A stretch of DNA of 64,000 nucleotides from CAZHON01 sp964534565 (lineage in GTDB: Bacteria; Patescibacteriota; Gracilibacteria; Peribacterales; Peribacteraceae), in NCBI GenBank assembly GCA_964534565.1, contig CAZHON010000002.1:62001-126000 (forward strand), written 5' to 3'. Under the pieces are notes generated by a model, which saw nothing but the letters and a program-made list of their open reading frames with translations, searched no databases and was not told the origin of the DNA. Positions 1 through 7,419 of the stretch are shown in pieces; position 1 is the stretch's first letter; each line of letters begins with the position of its first letter. Made by a program: the position numbers and the translations under genes.

Positions 1-678
1 TCCGACATCATTGCCATTCACAATCGCGTAGACCGCGAGCATGAGAGAGGTCGTCACGGTAAGGGCACCTGCGATATCCAAGTGACCCCCTTCATCGGCT
101 CCGCGTGCTTTGGGAAGGAGAGGCATGGATAAGAGGAATACAGCAAATCCGATGGGAATATTCACAAGGAACACCCAGTGCCAGTTGAGACTACCGGTCA
201 AAAGACCTCCCAAGAGAACACCGATACTTCCTCCTCCGGAACAGACGAATCCATAGATTCCCATCGCTTTCGCGCGTTCACCATCTTCCGTAAACATCGT
301 CATAATGAGCGAGAGCGCAACGGACGTCACAATCGCACCTCCCAAACCCTGGACCGCACGCGATGTCAGCAGCATGAACTGCGTCGTCGAAAGGCCACAG
401 GCCAGTGAGGCTGCCGTGAAGAGAACGATGCCAATCAGGAACATGCGCCTGCTGCCATACAAATCGCCCAGGCGGCCGCTCAAGAGCAAAAACCCACCGA
501 AGGTCAGCATGTAGGCATTCACCACCCAGGCAAGAGCCGTAGGTGAGAAACCAAGATCTGTACGAATCGACGGCAATGCCACGTTCACAATCGTCGTATC
601 AAGCACAATCATCAACACGCCTAAACAGAGGACATACAGCGCAATCCAGCGACCGTCTTTGCGAGAAGGAGTATTCAA
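1..678 (-). CDS. MFS multidrug exporter, DHA2 (14-TM) family, C-terminus beyond window
   Basis: The gene runs leftward off the window, leaving about 226 N-terminal residues. The translation contains LDTTIVNVALPSI in the first transmembrane segment, then LTSRAVQGLGGA and the helix-5 signature GGGSIGVLLGG. This is the order expected in proton-driven drug exporters of the EmrB/QacA type. The product would be an inner-membrane antiporter; its substrate cannot be inferred. No in-frame ATG precedes the first helix and an in-frame stop lies just upstream near 708, so a TTG at 676-678 is the most upstream plausible start. A TAGAAT hexamer near 704-709 on the minus strand may be its -10 box. It is divergent from the metallopeptidase gene. 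The family call is strong; the start is uncertain. Confidence 0.85.
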   Translation of the reverse strand, partial: MNTPSRKDGRWIALYVLCLGVLMIVLDTTIVNVALPSIRTDLGFSPTALAWVVNAYMLTFGGFLLLSGRLGDLYGSRRMFLIGIVLFTAASLACGLSTTQFMLLTSRAVQGLGGAIVTSVALSLIMTMFTEDGERAKAMGIYGFVCSGGGSIGVLLGGLLTGSLNWHWVFLVNIPIGFAVFLLSMPLLPKARGADEGGHLDIAGALTVTTSLMLAVYAIVNGNDVG

Positions 679-759
679 GGAATTCAGGGGGAAAGAGTGG
701 GCATTCTACAGCGAAAAAAGCTGCGCATCCAGACGGAGAGCATCTGCTACGATTCTGTC

Positions 760-1452
760 GTGGCCTCCCCTCCTCTTCGCATCGAACTGACCAAGAATCG
801 AAACTCTCGAGCGGTGCTGCAGGACAATGTCATTGTGGTCCGTCTCGCCCGAGGGCTGAGTGCGAGTCAGCAACAACAGCACATCGATTATTTAGTGGGA
901 CGAATGAAGTCGGTCTGGGAACGTGAACAAGGAAAGAAACAAATTCACCCGTTCTCCTCTGTACTGCTGCGACAGGGCACACACACGATTACGTTTGGAG
1001 ACGGAACGACAGAAACAATCATTCGTACTGACGACACCAAAACGAGCATGCGTCGTCGAAACGGGGTATGGCATTTCTCGTGGAGTGAACGCATGTCCAA
1101 ATCTGCCGCACATCGGTTACTCTGGAAGAACATTGCCGTAAGTCGACTCAGTTCCATCACCAAACGAGTGCACGAGGTGAATGCTGCGACACTGCGATTG
1201 CCGGTGCGCAGCGTGAAACTGCGATATGCCAAAACACAATGGGGAAGCTGCTCCTCACACGGAGGAATTACGCTCAATCCGACTCTGCTGTTTGTGCCGG
1301 AACGTTTGCAAACCTATGTCATCGTGCATGAGCTTGCACACATCGCGCACCACAATCACTCCGCTCGTTTTTGGGCTACCGTCGGCCAAGCATTTCCGCA
1401 CTACAAAGACGCAGTGAAAGAATTACGATCGTATCGAGTCGGAAAACTTTAA
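760..1452 (+). CDS. YgjP/SprT-like zinc metallopeptidase (DUF45)
   Basis: This predicted cytoplasmic protein of about 230 residues carries the zinc-protease signature VIVHELAHIAHHNHSARFW near its C-terminus. HExxH supplies two zinc ligands and the catalytic Glu, and the downstream His of NHSARFW the third. The block AKTQWGSCSSHGGITLNP just before it is the usual partner in the YgjP/DUF45 family. The physiological substrate is unknown. A longer reading frame opens at GTG 697. I prefer GTG 760 because TACGAT lies exactly 6 nt upstream of it, the spacing seen at many starts in this window. The 3' end overlaps the convergent maf gene by 4 bp. Confidence 0.85.
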   Translation: MASPPLRIELTKNRNSRAVLQDNVIVVRLARGLSASQQQQHIDYLVGRMKSVWEREQGKKQIHPFSSVLLRQGTHTITFGDGTTETIIRTDDTKTSMRRRNGVWHFSWSERMSKSAAHRLLWKNIAVSRLSSITKRVHEVNAATLRLPVRSVKLRYAKTQWGSCSSHGGITLNPTLLFVPERLQTYVIVHELAHIAHHNHSARFWATVGQAFPHYKDAVKELRSYRVGKL

Positions 1453-2051
1453 CGAGGAAACGCTTCGCACTGCATCCGTCTCGCAAGCTCTCCCAACAGA
1501 TACACCGGCAACCCAACAATGCTCGTCCAATCCCCTTCAATGCGCTCGATCATCAATTGACCCGGGCCATCAATTTGGAAAGATCCCGATCGATCCTTCC
1601 ACAGCTCTGTACCGATCCACCAGGACACATCTTTTTCACTCAATGCACGAAAAGTCACAAGCGAAGAACTGATGCCTGTTTGCGCTTCTCCCTTCGGAGA
1701 CACCAGAGCAAGACCGGAATGCACACAAGACGTCGTACCGCTCTGAAGGAGCAGCATTCTTTTAGCGTCATGCGCGTCGACGGGCTTTTCGAGACGTGTC
1801 CCGTCCGAGGCCACCACCAATGTGTCGCAGCCAACCACCCACGCACCTGGGTTCTTTGCAGCAATGTCTCTCGCCTTCAACTCCGCCAATGCCACGGCAC
1901 GTGCTGCAGGATCCATTTCAGGATGCGCCTCTTCATCGACACTGCTGGGAATCACCGTGAACGTCACACCAAGTCCCGTGAGGAGAGTGCGTCGTTGAGG
2001 GCTGGCCGATGCTAGAATAAAGGGCTCCATGGGAGCCCTAGTATTCCGCAT
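1449..2051 (-). CDS. maf: Maf-like nucleoside triphosphate pyrophosphatase
   Basis: Maf proteins hydrolyse non-canonical or specific nucleoside triphosphates to monophosphates in the cytosol and have been linked to septum inhibition. The sequence shows the family start ILASASPQRRTLL, the acidic SSVDEE motif, GCDTLV, KPVDAHDAKRML and a long C-terminal block including GSFQIDGPG and SIVGLP. The length of about 200 residues is normal. Two starts are possible: ATG at 2051, or ATG at 2030, which gives MEPFILAS, the usual family N-terminus. The ATG at 2030 lies inside a perfect inverted repeat (2021-2039), so initiation there could be structurally constrained. The subfamily (dTTP/UTP or other) is not resolved. 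Confidence 0.9.
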   Translation of the reverse strand: MRNTRAPMEPFILASASPQRRTLLTGLGVTFTVIPSSVDEEAHPEMDPAARAVALAELKARDIAAKNPGAWVVGCDTLVVASDGTRLEKPVDAHDAKRMLLLQSGTTSCVHSGLALVSPKGEAQTGISSSLVTFRALSEKDVSWWIGTELWKDRSGSFQIDGPGQLMIERIEGDWTSIVGLPVYLLGELARRMQCEAFPR

Positions 2052-2072
2052 TTATCGATTCTGAGGAAGCAA

Positions 2073-2639
2073 TTACTCCTGAAGCTTCAATCGGCTTCCC
2101 GATCGAATCAGGTCATCGAGCGTCCACACGGGGAATGGACTTGTCGGGTTAGGCAACAATTCAAGTGTTTTCTGTGCCTGGCCATTCTGTCCGCGCTCTC
2201 CCACAAAGGAGACGCAGAGGTCGTAGAGACCGTCGACAATCTCATCGAGGGTCAAAGGACACACGCCCACGCGCTGATACCAACGAAGCAATCCGCGTTC
2301 GCGATCATCAATATCCGAAAGCTTGAGAGGAGCAGCGGCATGAACCGCACCCGTTGCAGAAGCAGGGACATCCTTCATGAAGGCGCGCATACCTTCGACA
2401 TCATTGATGTCCGGGCAGTCGACTTCCTTCCCGGCTGTAACCATTGCTTTGCACTTCTCCAAAACCGTTTCATAAGCCTTGCGGCGAATGAGACCTGCGG
2501 CACGCATATCGGCCGAAGGTGCTGTCACGGTTGCCCCGAATTGCGAGGGCATCGTGGAGGACGGAACCGCGATGACGACCATGGCGGATGCTGCCACGAA
2601 TGACAGGAGAGTTGCGACGTGCAGAGAACGGTGACGCAT
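2073..2639 (-). CDS. Exported protein of unknown function
   Basis: I do not recognise a family. This 188-residue protein begins with a short basic stretch and a hydrophobic segment (ATLLSFVAASAMVVIAV, residues 9-25) typical of a secretion signal. The rest is soluble and mixed, with two Cys pairs that could form disulfides outside the membrane (for example EKCKAMVTAGKEVDCPD). A TATACT hexamer lies about 30 nt upstream of the ATG, so it probably has its own promoter. It sits between maf and trpS on the same strand but is not clearly co-transcribed with either. Confidence 0.6.
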   Translation of the reverse strand: MRHRSLHVATLLSFVAASAMVVIAVPSSTMPSQFGATVTAPSADMRAAGLIRRKAYETVLEKCKAMVTAGKEVDCPDINDVEGMRAFMKDVPASATGAVHAAAPLKLSDIDDRERGLLRWYQRVGVCPLTLDEIVDGLYDLCVSFVGERGQNGQAQKTLELLPNPTSPFPVWTLDDLIRSGSRLKLQE

Positions 2640-2690
2640 GTGGATGTGGGGGATGTGTATGTTTCTCTCCAGTATACCAAAAATTGCCTT

Positions 2691-3647
2691 TTAGAGCAAT
2701 CCTACGGCTTTTTTGACTCTCTGAAGCGTTTTGTCGGCATAGGCCTGGGCCTTCTGTGTACTGTCGGCAATCAGCTCGCGAACATCACTCTTCTCCAGCT
2801 GTGCTCGGCGGCTACGCTCGGTCGCAAAGGTATCGAGGTATGTGCTGAGCAATTTCTTCTTCGCATCTCCGTAGGAAAGTCCGTTCTTGTACTCGTCCGC
2901 CAATGCCTTTGCTTCGGATGACGAAAGGAAGAGTTTATGAATTTGGTAGATGACACAGCTCTCGGGGTCCTTCGGATCGGTCGCACCCTTGGAGTCGGTG
3001 ACAATGCCCATGATCGCCTTCTTCGCTGCAGCCTCTTCGCCAAACAAAGGAATGGTATTTCCGTAACTCTTGCTCATCTTCTGACCGTCGGTCCCGGGAA
3101 CCACAGCAACCGTCTCCACAATCTTCGGCTCGGGCACCACAAGCGTCTCTCCGAATTGAGCGTTGAACTTGATGGCGATATCACGCGTCATTTCGAGATG
3201 CTGCTTCTGGTCTTTGCCCACGGGAACGATATTCGCGTCATAGAGAAGAATATCGGCCGCCATAAGAACAGGGTAGGTAAACAGCCCCACCGATGCACTG
3301 ATCCCCTTCTCAACCTTGTCTTTGTAGCTTACGGCACGCTCCAACAGACCCATGGGGGTTACGGTCGACAGAATCCACATCAATTCTGCGTGTGCGGGAA
3401 TATCGGACTGGAAGAAGATGATCGCCTTTTCGGGATCAAAGCCACACGCAAGATAGTCGAGGACGATATCGTGACGCGCTTTCTCCAACGCCTTCTTGTC
3501 CTGCACAGTCGTGAGTGCGTGCAGATCGGCAATGAAGAACACGCTCTCGTTTTCCTTTCCTACCAAATCGAGGTTCGGCTTGATGGACCCGAAGTAGTTT
3601 CCCAAGTGGAGTTGGCCCGATGGTTGAATGCCCGAGAGGACGCGCAT
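2691..3647 (-). CDS. trpS: Tryptophanyl-tRNA synthetase
   Basis: A class I aminoacyl-tRNA synthetase that charges tRNA-Trp with tryptophan in the cytosol. The Rossmann signatures are present: SGIQPSGQLHLGNYFG (the HIGH equivalent, HLGN) at residues 5-20 and KMSKSYGN near residue 195. The 318-residue length is typical of the compact bacterial enzyme. The ATG is preceded, after exactly 6 nt, by TACACT, so the message is probably leaderless. The gene begins 12 nt after the stop of the upstream pseudouridine synthase. Identification is secure. Confidence 0.96.
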   Translation of the reverse strand: MRVLSGIQPSGQLHLGNYFGSIKPNLDLVGKENESVFFIADLHALTTVQDKKALEKARHDIVLDYLACGFDPEKAIIFFQSDIPAHAELMWILSTVTPMGLLERAVSYKDKVEKGISASVGLFTYPVLMAADILLYDANIVPVGKDQKQHLEMTRDIAIKFNAQFGETLVVPEPKIVETVAVVPGTDGQKMSKSYGNTIPLFGEEAAAKKAIMGIVTDSKGATDPKDPESCVIYQIHKLFLSSSEAKALADEYKNGLSYGDAKKKLLSTYLDTFATERSRRAQLEKSDVRELIADSTQKAQAYADKTLQRVKKAVGLL

Positions 3648-3659
3648 GCAGAGAGTGTA

Positions 3660-4517
3660 CTAGCGTTTGTGACGAGGCGTGAATGCGTTTTTTTTCGTCT
3701 TCCTTCCTTCGCGGCGCGCGCGCTCGCGGCGTCCTGCAGGAGTGTTGGTACCCGCACGCAAATGCGCTTTCTTTTTACCGGACATCAAACGCTTTCCTCC
3801 TGTGAGCTTTCGTGAAGAAGAGAGAGCGCCTGTCGTTGCCAATTGATCGAACACATCGTTGAATGCGGGCGGAAGCGGTGCGTGCAAACTGATGATTTGA
3901 CCTGTTATAGGGTGTGGGAACACCAGCAAGGCGGAATGCAGGAAGAAGCGACGGAAATGAAACCGCTTCGTGAAACGAATGTCTGCACTGCGATCGCCAT
4001 AGAGCGGATCGAGGAAGAGAGGGTGATGGATCGACGCCATGTGTTGGCGGATTTGATGTTTGCGACCGGTATCGATCTTCACCTCCACGAACGACGCATC
4101 GGGAAAGAGTCTCAACACTTTGTAGTGGCTGGTCGCCGGAACAAGTCCTTCGTGCGTACGTGCCTTGAGTGGCGTCGTCAGCGTTCCTTCTTGCTGTTCC
4201 ACGCGCCCCACGCAGAGTGCGCGATACGTCTTCACCCATCCGTCGAACTTCGTTGCGCGCACATGCTCCACAACAGCGGCCGACTTTGCAAACACGATGA
4301 TGCCGGATGTTTGATAGTCGAGACGGTGAAGCACACGGAGTCCGGGATAATCCTTCTTCAAGAAATCGAACAACGGTTTTTTGCCTTCTCCACTCGCCGC
4401 GACCACCAGTTCACCGGCCAGCTTGTTTACAGCGAGCAAGTGTTCGTCCTCGAAGAGAATACGGTTGGGAGCGATAGGCATCGGCAGCAGTGTATCTGTC
4501 AAAAGCCCTACTGGCAC
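3660..4517 (-). CDS. RluA-family pseudouridine synthase with basic C-terminal tail
   Basis: The catalytic block VLHRLDYQTSGIIVFAKS carries the essential Asp of RluA/RluD-type enzymes, which isomerise uridine in rRNA or tRNA. The downstream HQIRQHMASIHHPLFLDPLYGD motif also fits. No N-terminal S4 domain is present. After the catalytic core, from about residue 235, comes a lysine/arginine-rich tail (RRERARREGRKTKKNAF) that probably adds non-specific RNA affinity. The GTG start at 4517 has a GGGAGGG purine tract about 10 nt upstream, one of the few Shine-Dalgarno-like sites here. ATG 4481 is an alternative. The target uridine cannot be assigned. Confidence 0.9.
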   Translation of the reverse strand: MPVGLLTDTLLPMPIAPNRILFEDEHLLAVNKLAGELVVAASGEGKKPLFDFLKKDYPGLRVLHRLDYQTSGIIVFAKSAAVVEHVRATKFDGWVKTYRALCVGRVEQQEGTLTTPLKARTHEGLVPATSHYKVLRLFPDASFVEVKIDTGRKHQIRQHMASIHHPLFLDPLYGDRSADIRFTKRFHFRRFFLHSALLVFPHPITGQIISLHAPLPPAFNDVFDQLATTGALSSSRKLTGGKRLMSGKKKAHLRAGTNTPAGRRERARREGRKTKKNAFTPRHKR

Positions 4518-4616
4518 GGGGTTTTTGCCCTCCCAAAGCGCAAAATCAGGAAAATTTTATACATACCAAAAACTGCAAATTGCAAGCTCACACGGCTCGA
4601 CGTCAAAAAAACGGCG

Positions 4617-4622
4617 TATACT
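4617..4622 (+). promoter_or_regulatory. -10 box for the Cys-rich membrane protein gene
   Basis: TATACT lies 29 nt before the ATG at 4652. The leader between them is pyrimidine-rich (CTTACCTCTTCCCACTCCC) and has no purine-rich ribosome binding site. No convincing -35 element is visible. Confidence 0.5.
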
Positions 4623-4651
4623 AAAGGTCCTTACCTCTTCCCACTCCCTCT

Positions 4652-4924
4652 ATGTCTTGTGGTAACGGTGCTTGCGGCTGTGGTTCTTGCATGACATGCA
4701 AGATCGTCAGCGGCCTTGTCGCACTTGTCCTTACGGTTACGACCGTTCTTGCCGCGATCGGCGCATACAAGGTGTACGCCCTCATGGCTATCGGGTCTCC
4801 TGACCTGTCGTTCGCACTTCTCACTCTCGCGATCTCCGTGTCTTTGTGGTTGAAGGTTGTGAAGAAGATGTGTCCTTGTAAGGGAGCTGCTTGCAGCTGC
4901 CCTCCAGGACAGTGCAAGTGTTAA
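4652..4924 (+). CDS. Small cysteine-rich two-helix membrane protein
   Basis: This 90-residue protein has dense cysteine clusters at both ends (CGNGACGCGSCMTC at residues 3-16; CPCKGAACSCPPGQCKC at the end) around two hydrophobic segments (about residues 19-40 and 53-68). Ten or more cysteines in two hydrophilic ends suggest metal binding or disulfide cross-linking on the same face of the membrane. I do not recognise a named family. It is monocistronic, with its own -10 box and a strong terminator immediately downstream. Confidence 0.75.
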   Translation: MSCGNGACGCGSCMTCKIVSGLVALVLTVTTVLAAIGAYKVYALMAIGSPDLSFALLTLAISVSLWLKVVKKMCPCKGAACSCPPGQCKC

Positions 4925-4947
4925 CAGTACGTTGAGCTTGTTTCAAA

Positions 4948-4977
4948 ACACACCCCTGGGAAACCGGGGGTGTTTTT
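4948..4977 (+). terminator. Intrinsic terminator after the Cys-rich gene
   Basis: A GC-rich hairpin with arms ACACCCC and GGGGTGT around a short GAAA-containing loop is followed by five T residues. Confidence 0.9.
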
Positions 4978-5031
4978 GTAAGCATGTGTCGCTCCCCACG
5001 TCTCAGGTACATATTCACTTCTCCCATTTTT

Positions 5032-5250
5032 ATGGATTTACATTCTGACGACATGAAAAAGGAAGGCATGTGGCAACGTTTCACCGGCAAGGCAAAGTCC
5101 CTCTGGGGCGACCTGACAGACGACGATCTGACGAAGTACGAAGGCAAGTACGACCAAGCCATGGGGTACTTGAAGGTTCGCTACGGGGAAAAGACCGACG
5201 AATTAAAGCACTGGTGGGAAAGCCAGGGCGATAAAGAAAAGCATTCGTAA
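5032..5250 (+). CDS. CsbD-like stress-response protein
   Basis: A small hydrophilic protein (72 residues from ATG 5032, 65 from ATG 5053) with the CsbD-type core: WQRFTGKAKSLWGDLTDDDL, then a Y-G-K-Y-D repeat and KTDELKHWW. CsbD-like proteins are general-stress-induced, largely helical and of unclear biochemical role. ATG 5032 follows a CT-rich stretch without Shine-Dalgarno. The gene stands alone upstream of the tRNA-Val region. Confidence 0.8.
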   Translation: MDLHSDDMKKEGMWQRFTGKAKSLWGDLTDDDLTKYEGKYDQAMGYLKVRYGEKTDELKHWWESQGDKEKHS

Positions 5251-5428
5251 ATCTGAGGGAAACCTACCCTTCGACAAGCTCAGGATAAACTCTGGCTTCC
5301 CTCCGTTCCCCCTTCCCTGCAGAGGTGCCGCTCCAGGCAAGCAAAGCTTGCCTTCGCGACATTCTTTGTATTGTTCGAGGAATAGGGCTTACGTCATTGT
5401 TTCCACGTGTTACAATCTGCGCCTCCTT

Positions 5429-5440
5429 GGACGATTAGCT
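5429..5440 (+). pseudogene. tRNA 5'-end relic 1
   Basis: GGACGATTAGCT matches the first 12 bases of the intact tRNA-Val at 5631; the next base is also shared, after which the sequence diverges. It lies 100 bp before relic 2. Confidence 0.55.
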
Positions 5441-5528
5441 CCCGTCTTCGTCCGGCTTCGCTCGACGCTTCGCCGGGACTACGCCGAGGCAGGCAGCAGG
5501 CTCCTTCTCCAATCATCATTCATTACCT

Positions 5529-5598
5529 GGACGATTAGCTCAGCTGGACCGACGAGCGCTTGCGCGAGTCGTCAGCAAAAAACCTAGCGCTCTAACCG
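5529..5598 (+). pseudogene. tRNA relic 2 with apparently inverted 3' part
   Basis: GGACGATTAGCTCAGCTGG (5529-5547) equals the first 19 bases of the intact tRNA. The following bases do not continue the tRNA, but the complement of 5580-5597 reads GGTTAGAGCGCTAGG, which is what should follow in a tRNA D arm. This suggests that the downstream part has been inverted in place. It lies 102 bp upstream of the functional gene. Confidence 0.55.
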
Positions 5599-5630
5599 TT
5601 CCTAAAACCTTCACATCATCACTCTCACAT

Positions 5631-5707
5631 GGACGATTAGCTCAGCTGGTTAGAGCGTTCGATTCACATTCGAAAGGTCCGCGGTTCGAGTCCGCGATCG
5701 TCCACCA
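5631..5707 (+). tRNA. tRNA-Val (anticodon CAC)
   Basis: A complete cloverleaf: acceptor GGACGAT pairs with ATCGTCC, the anticodon arm TTCGA-TTCACAT-TCGAA places CAC at positions 34-36, and the T arm has GGTTCGAGTCC. The 3' CCA is encoded (77 nt in total). CAC reads GTG valine codons. Confidence 0.95.
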
Positions 5708-5727
5708 TCTTCTTCACCCACATTCTC

Positions 5728-6129
5728 ATGGCTACCACGATCTTCGTCTCTCTCCCTGTCCAGGACCCCAAGAAGTCGACTGCCTTTTACGAAGCGCTTG
5801 GCTACAAGCGAAACGCCGAGATGGGAGATGAATCAACGGGATGCATCATGATCAGCGATACGATCGCCGTCATGTTTACGACGAAGGAAATGTTCGAAAA
5901 AATTTCACCGAAGCCAATGTCCGATCCGAAACAATTCTGCCAAGCACTGCTCAGTCTGACATGTGACAGTAAGGAAGAGGTTGATGCGCTCGTAAAAAAG
6001 GCGATCGCCGCCGGTGGAACACAAGCTCATGATCCAGAGGACTATGGCTTCATGTACCAATGGGGTTTCTATGACCCCGATGGCCATGGCTGGGGACTGA
6101 CGGCGATGACGCCGAATAAGGCTGAGTAA
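5728..6129 (+). CDS. VOC-superfamily (glyoxalase/PhnB-like) protein
   Basis: A 133-residue single VOC domain with the babbab pattern. The N-terminal FVSLPVQDPKKSTAFYEALGY and the C-terminal YQWGFYDPDGHGWGLTAM resemble PhnB-like and extradiol-dioxygenase-like members. VOC proteins bind a divalent metal or small molecules and act as isomerases, dioxygenases or resistance proteins; no substrate can be named here. The gene follows tRNA-Val by 20 bp, with a pyrimidine-rich leader directly before the ATG. Confidence 0.85.
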   Translation: MATTIFVSLPVQDPKKSTAFYEALGYKRNAEMGDESTGCIMISDTIAVMFTTKEMFEKISPKPMSDPKQFCQALLSLTCDSKEEVDALVKKAIAAGGTQAHDPEDYGFMYQWGFYDPDGHGWGLTAMTPNKAE

Positions 6130-6177
6130 AAGTCCTTCACGATTGAGAAAAACATCTGAAGCTGCTACAATAGACAG

Positions 6178-6744
6178 ATGTCTGAAATACAAAAATCTCC
6201 ACAAGAAGAGCAAATTGCGTCTTTATTTGAGGAATGCTTGGAAAAAAATCATGGTCTTGGTGGACATGGAACACCCACGAGAGAAGTTGCCGAAAGCATT
6301 TTACAACAAGGAATTCGATGCAATCCAAGCTATGGAGTTTGGGAAATGGTCGCCTCGCTTCCGACGGAACCTTCTGCAGCTGCACAGATGCTCTGCAAGT
6401 GGCCGCATAAAAACCATCGCTTCGTTGTCATCGTCTCAATACCGGAGCATTTTCGACAAAAACAAATCCTCGAAGAAGTATACGACACACAGAAGAGGAA
6501 TTCTCGCTCGATGATTCCTGCTCGTTTTATCAAAGGATTCTTCGATATCGAAAAGGAGGAATTTGTCTCCAATCCTCTCTACGAATCCAATCCTGCTCCC
6601 ACTGCCACCATTGAGGAACTGATTGCTCGGCAAGAACGCATCGTCAACAGAGTGAATAGCACTCTCGAAGGAGAAGATATGACCCCTCCACCAATCCCCG
6701 CTCCATCAGAAGCATCTTCCATAACGGAAGAGGATATCTGGTAA
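6178..6744 (+). CDS. Orphan protein with possible ADP-ribosyltransferase-like start
   Basis: I do not recognise the family. The 188-residue protein contains GGHGTPTREVAESILQQGI near residues 27-45. This resembles the H-G-T...A-x-x-I-L-x-x-G element at the start of ADP-ribosyltransferase-like folds, but I cannot confirm the downstream catalytic residues. The C-terminal 50 residues are acidic and proline-rich (PPPIPAPSEASSITEEDIW) and probably disordered. TACAAT sits exactly 6 nt before the ATG, predicting a leaderless message. It converges on dcd with 4 bp between the stops. Confidence 0.65.
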   Translation: MSEIQKSPQEEQIASLFEECLEKNHGLGGHGTPTREVAESILQQGIRCNPSYGVWEMVASLPTEPSAAAQMLCKWPHKNHRFVVIVSIPEHFRQKQILEEVYDTQKRNSRSMIPARFIKGFFDIEKEEFVSNPLYESNPAPTATIEELIARQERIVNRVNSTLEGEDMTPPPIPAPSEASSITEEDIW

Positions 6745-6748
6745 ATGC

Positions 6749-7339
6749 TCAAATCATCCCTGCAAACTCTGTGTCGAGGGAGAGTCTGCTTTCCTCGGGC
6801 AACTTCTGTCCCAAGTACTTGCTCCCCGCTTTCAAGTTGTAGGGAGTTTCGGCTGGGCTGGTCATCATTTCGAATGCCAACTGACACACACGCATTCCTG
6901 GGTAGAGAGCGACAGGAAGGCGGTTTAAGTTGCTGATTTCGAGCGTGATCGTTCCTTCAAAACCCGGATCCACGAATCCTGCTGTGGAGTGAATGATAAT
7001 TCCAAGGCGGCCCAAAGATGAGCGACCCTCCACACGCACCACCAAATCATCAGGAACCTTAATACTCTCTCTTGTCACCCCCAGAACGAACTCTCCGGGC
7101 TGCACAATGAACGCCTCGCCATCCGGAATATTCACAATGCGCATGTTTCCAGCAAATGTCTCCGGCTTTTTCGGATCGAGGATTGCGTACTTGCTGTGTT
7201 CGTAGAGCTTGAATGTGTTGCCCAAACGCAAGTCCATGCTGGAGGCATGAATGTGTCGAAACAGCTCTGGCTGGTCACTATCGATGACCACGCGTCCGCT
7301 TTCGATGGCTGCCTTAATGTCTTTGTCAGAGAGGATCAT
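6749..7339 (-). CDS. dcd: dCTP deaminase
   Basis: Converts dCTP to dUTP (or, in bifunctional forms, to dUMP) for thymidylate synthesis in the cytosol. Hallmarks are MILSDKDIKAAIESG at the N-terminus, the trimer/active-site block VEGRSSLGRLG and HSTAGFVDPGFEGTITLE with the catalytic Glu, then LYPGMRVCQLAFE. The C-terminal nucleotide-closing segment YLGQKLPEESRLSLD also fits. The 196-residue length matches the family. Whether it is mono- or bifunctional cannot be decided by eye. Confidence 0.95.
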   Translation of the reverse strand: MILSDKDIKAAIESGRVVIDSDQPELFRHIHASSMDLRLGNTFKLYEHSKYAILDPKKPETFAGNMRIVNIPDGEAFIVQPGEFVLGVTRESIKVPDDLVVRVEGRSSLGRLGIIIHSTAGFVDPGFEGTITLEISNLNRLPVALYPGMRVCQLAFEMMTSPAETPYNLKAGSKYLGQKLPEESRLSLDTEFAGMI

Positions 7340-7419
7340 GGGCCAACACTACCACACCACATCTGCCCAGGTCGACACTTGTGCTCACCCCCTTAAAAAG
7401 GTAATTCTATAGGTCACCC

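Larger units (their letters stand above)
5251..5630 (+). other. Gene-free stretch holding tRNA relics and a dispersed repeat
   Basis: No protein gene is supported. At 5269 begins CTTCGACAAGCTCAGGATAA, a near-copy of which occurs at about 27900 beside tRNA-Cys. A TACAAT box at 5411-5416 could drive transcription through two tRNA-derived fragments (5429 and 5529) into the intact tRNA-Val at 5631. Confidence 0.6.
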
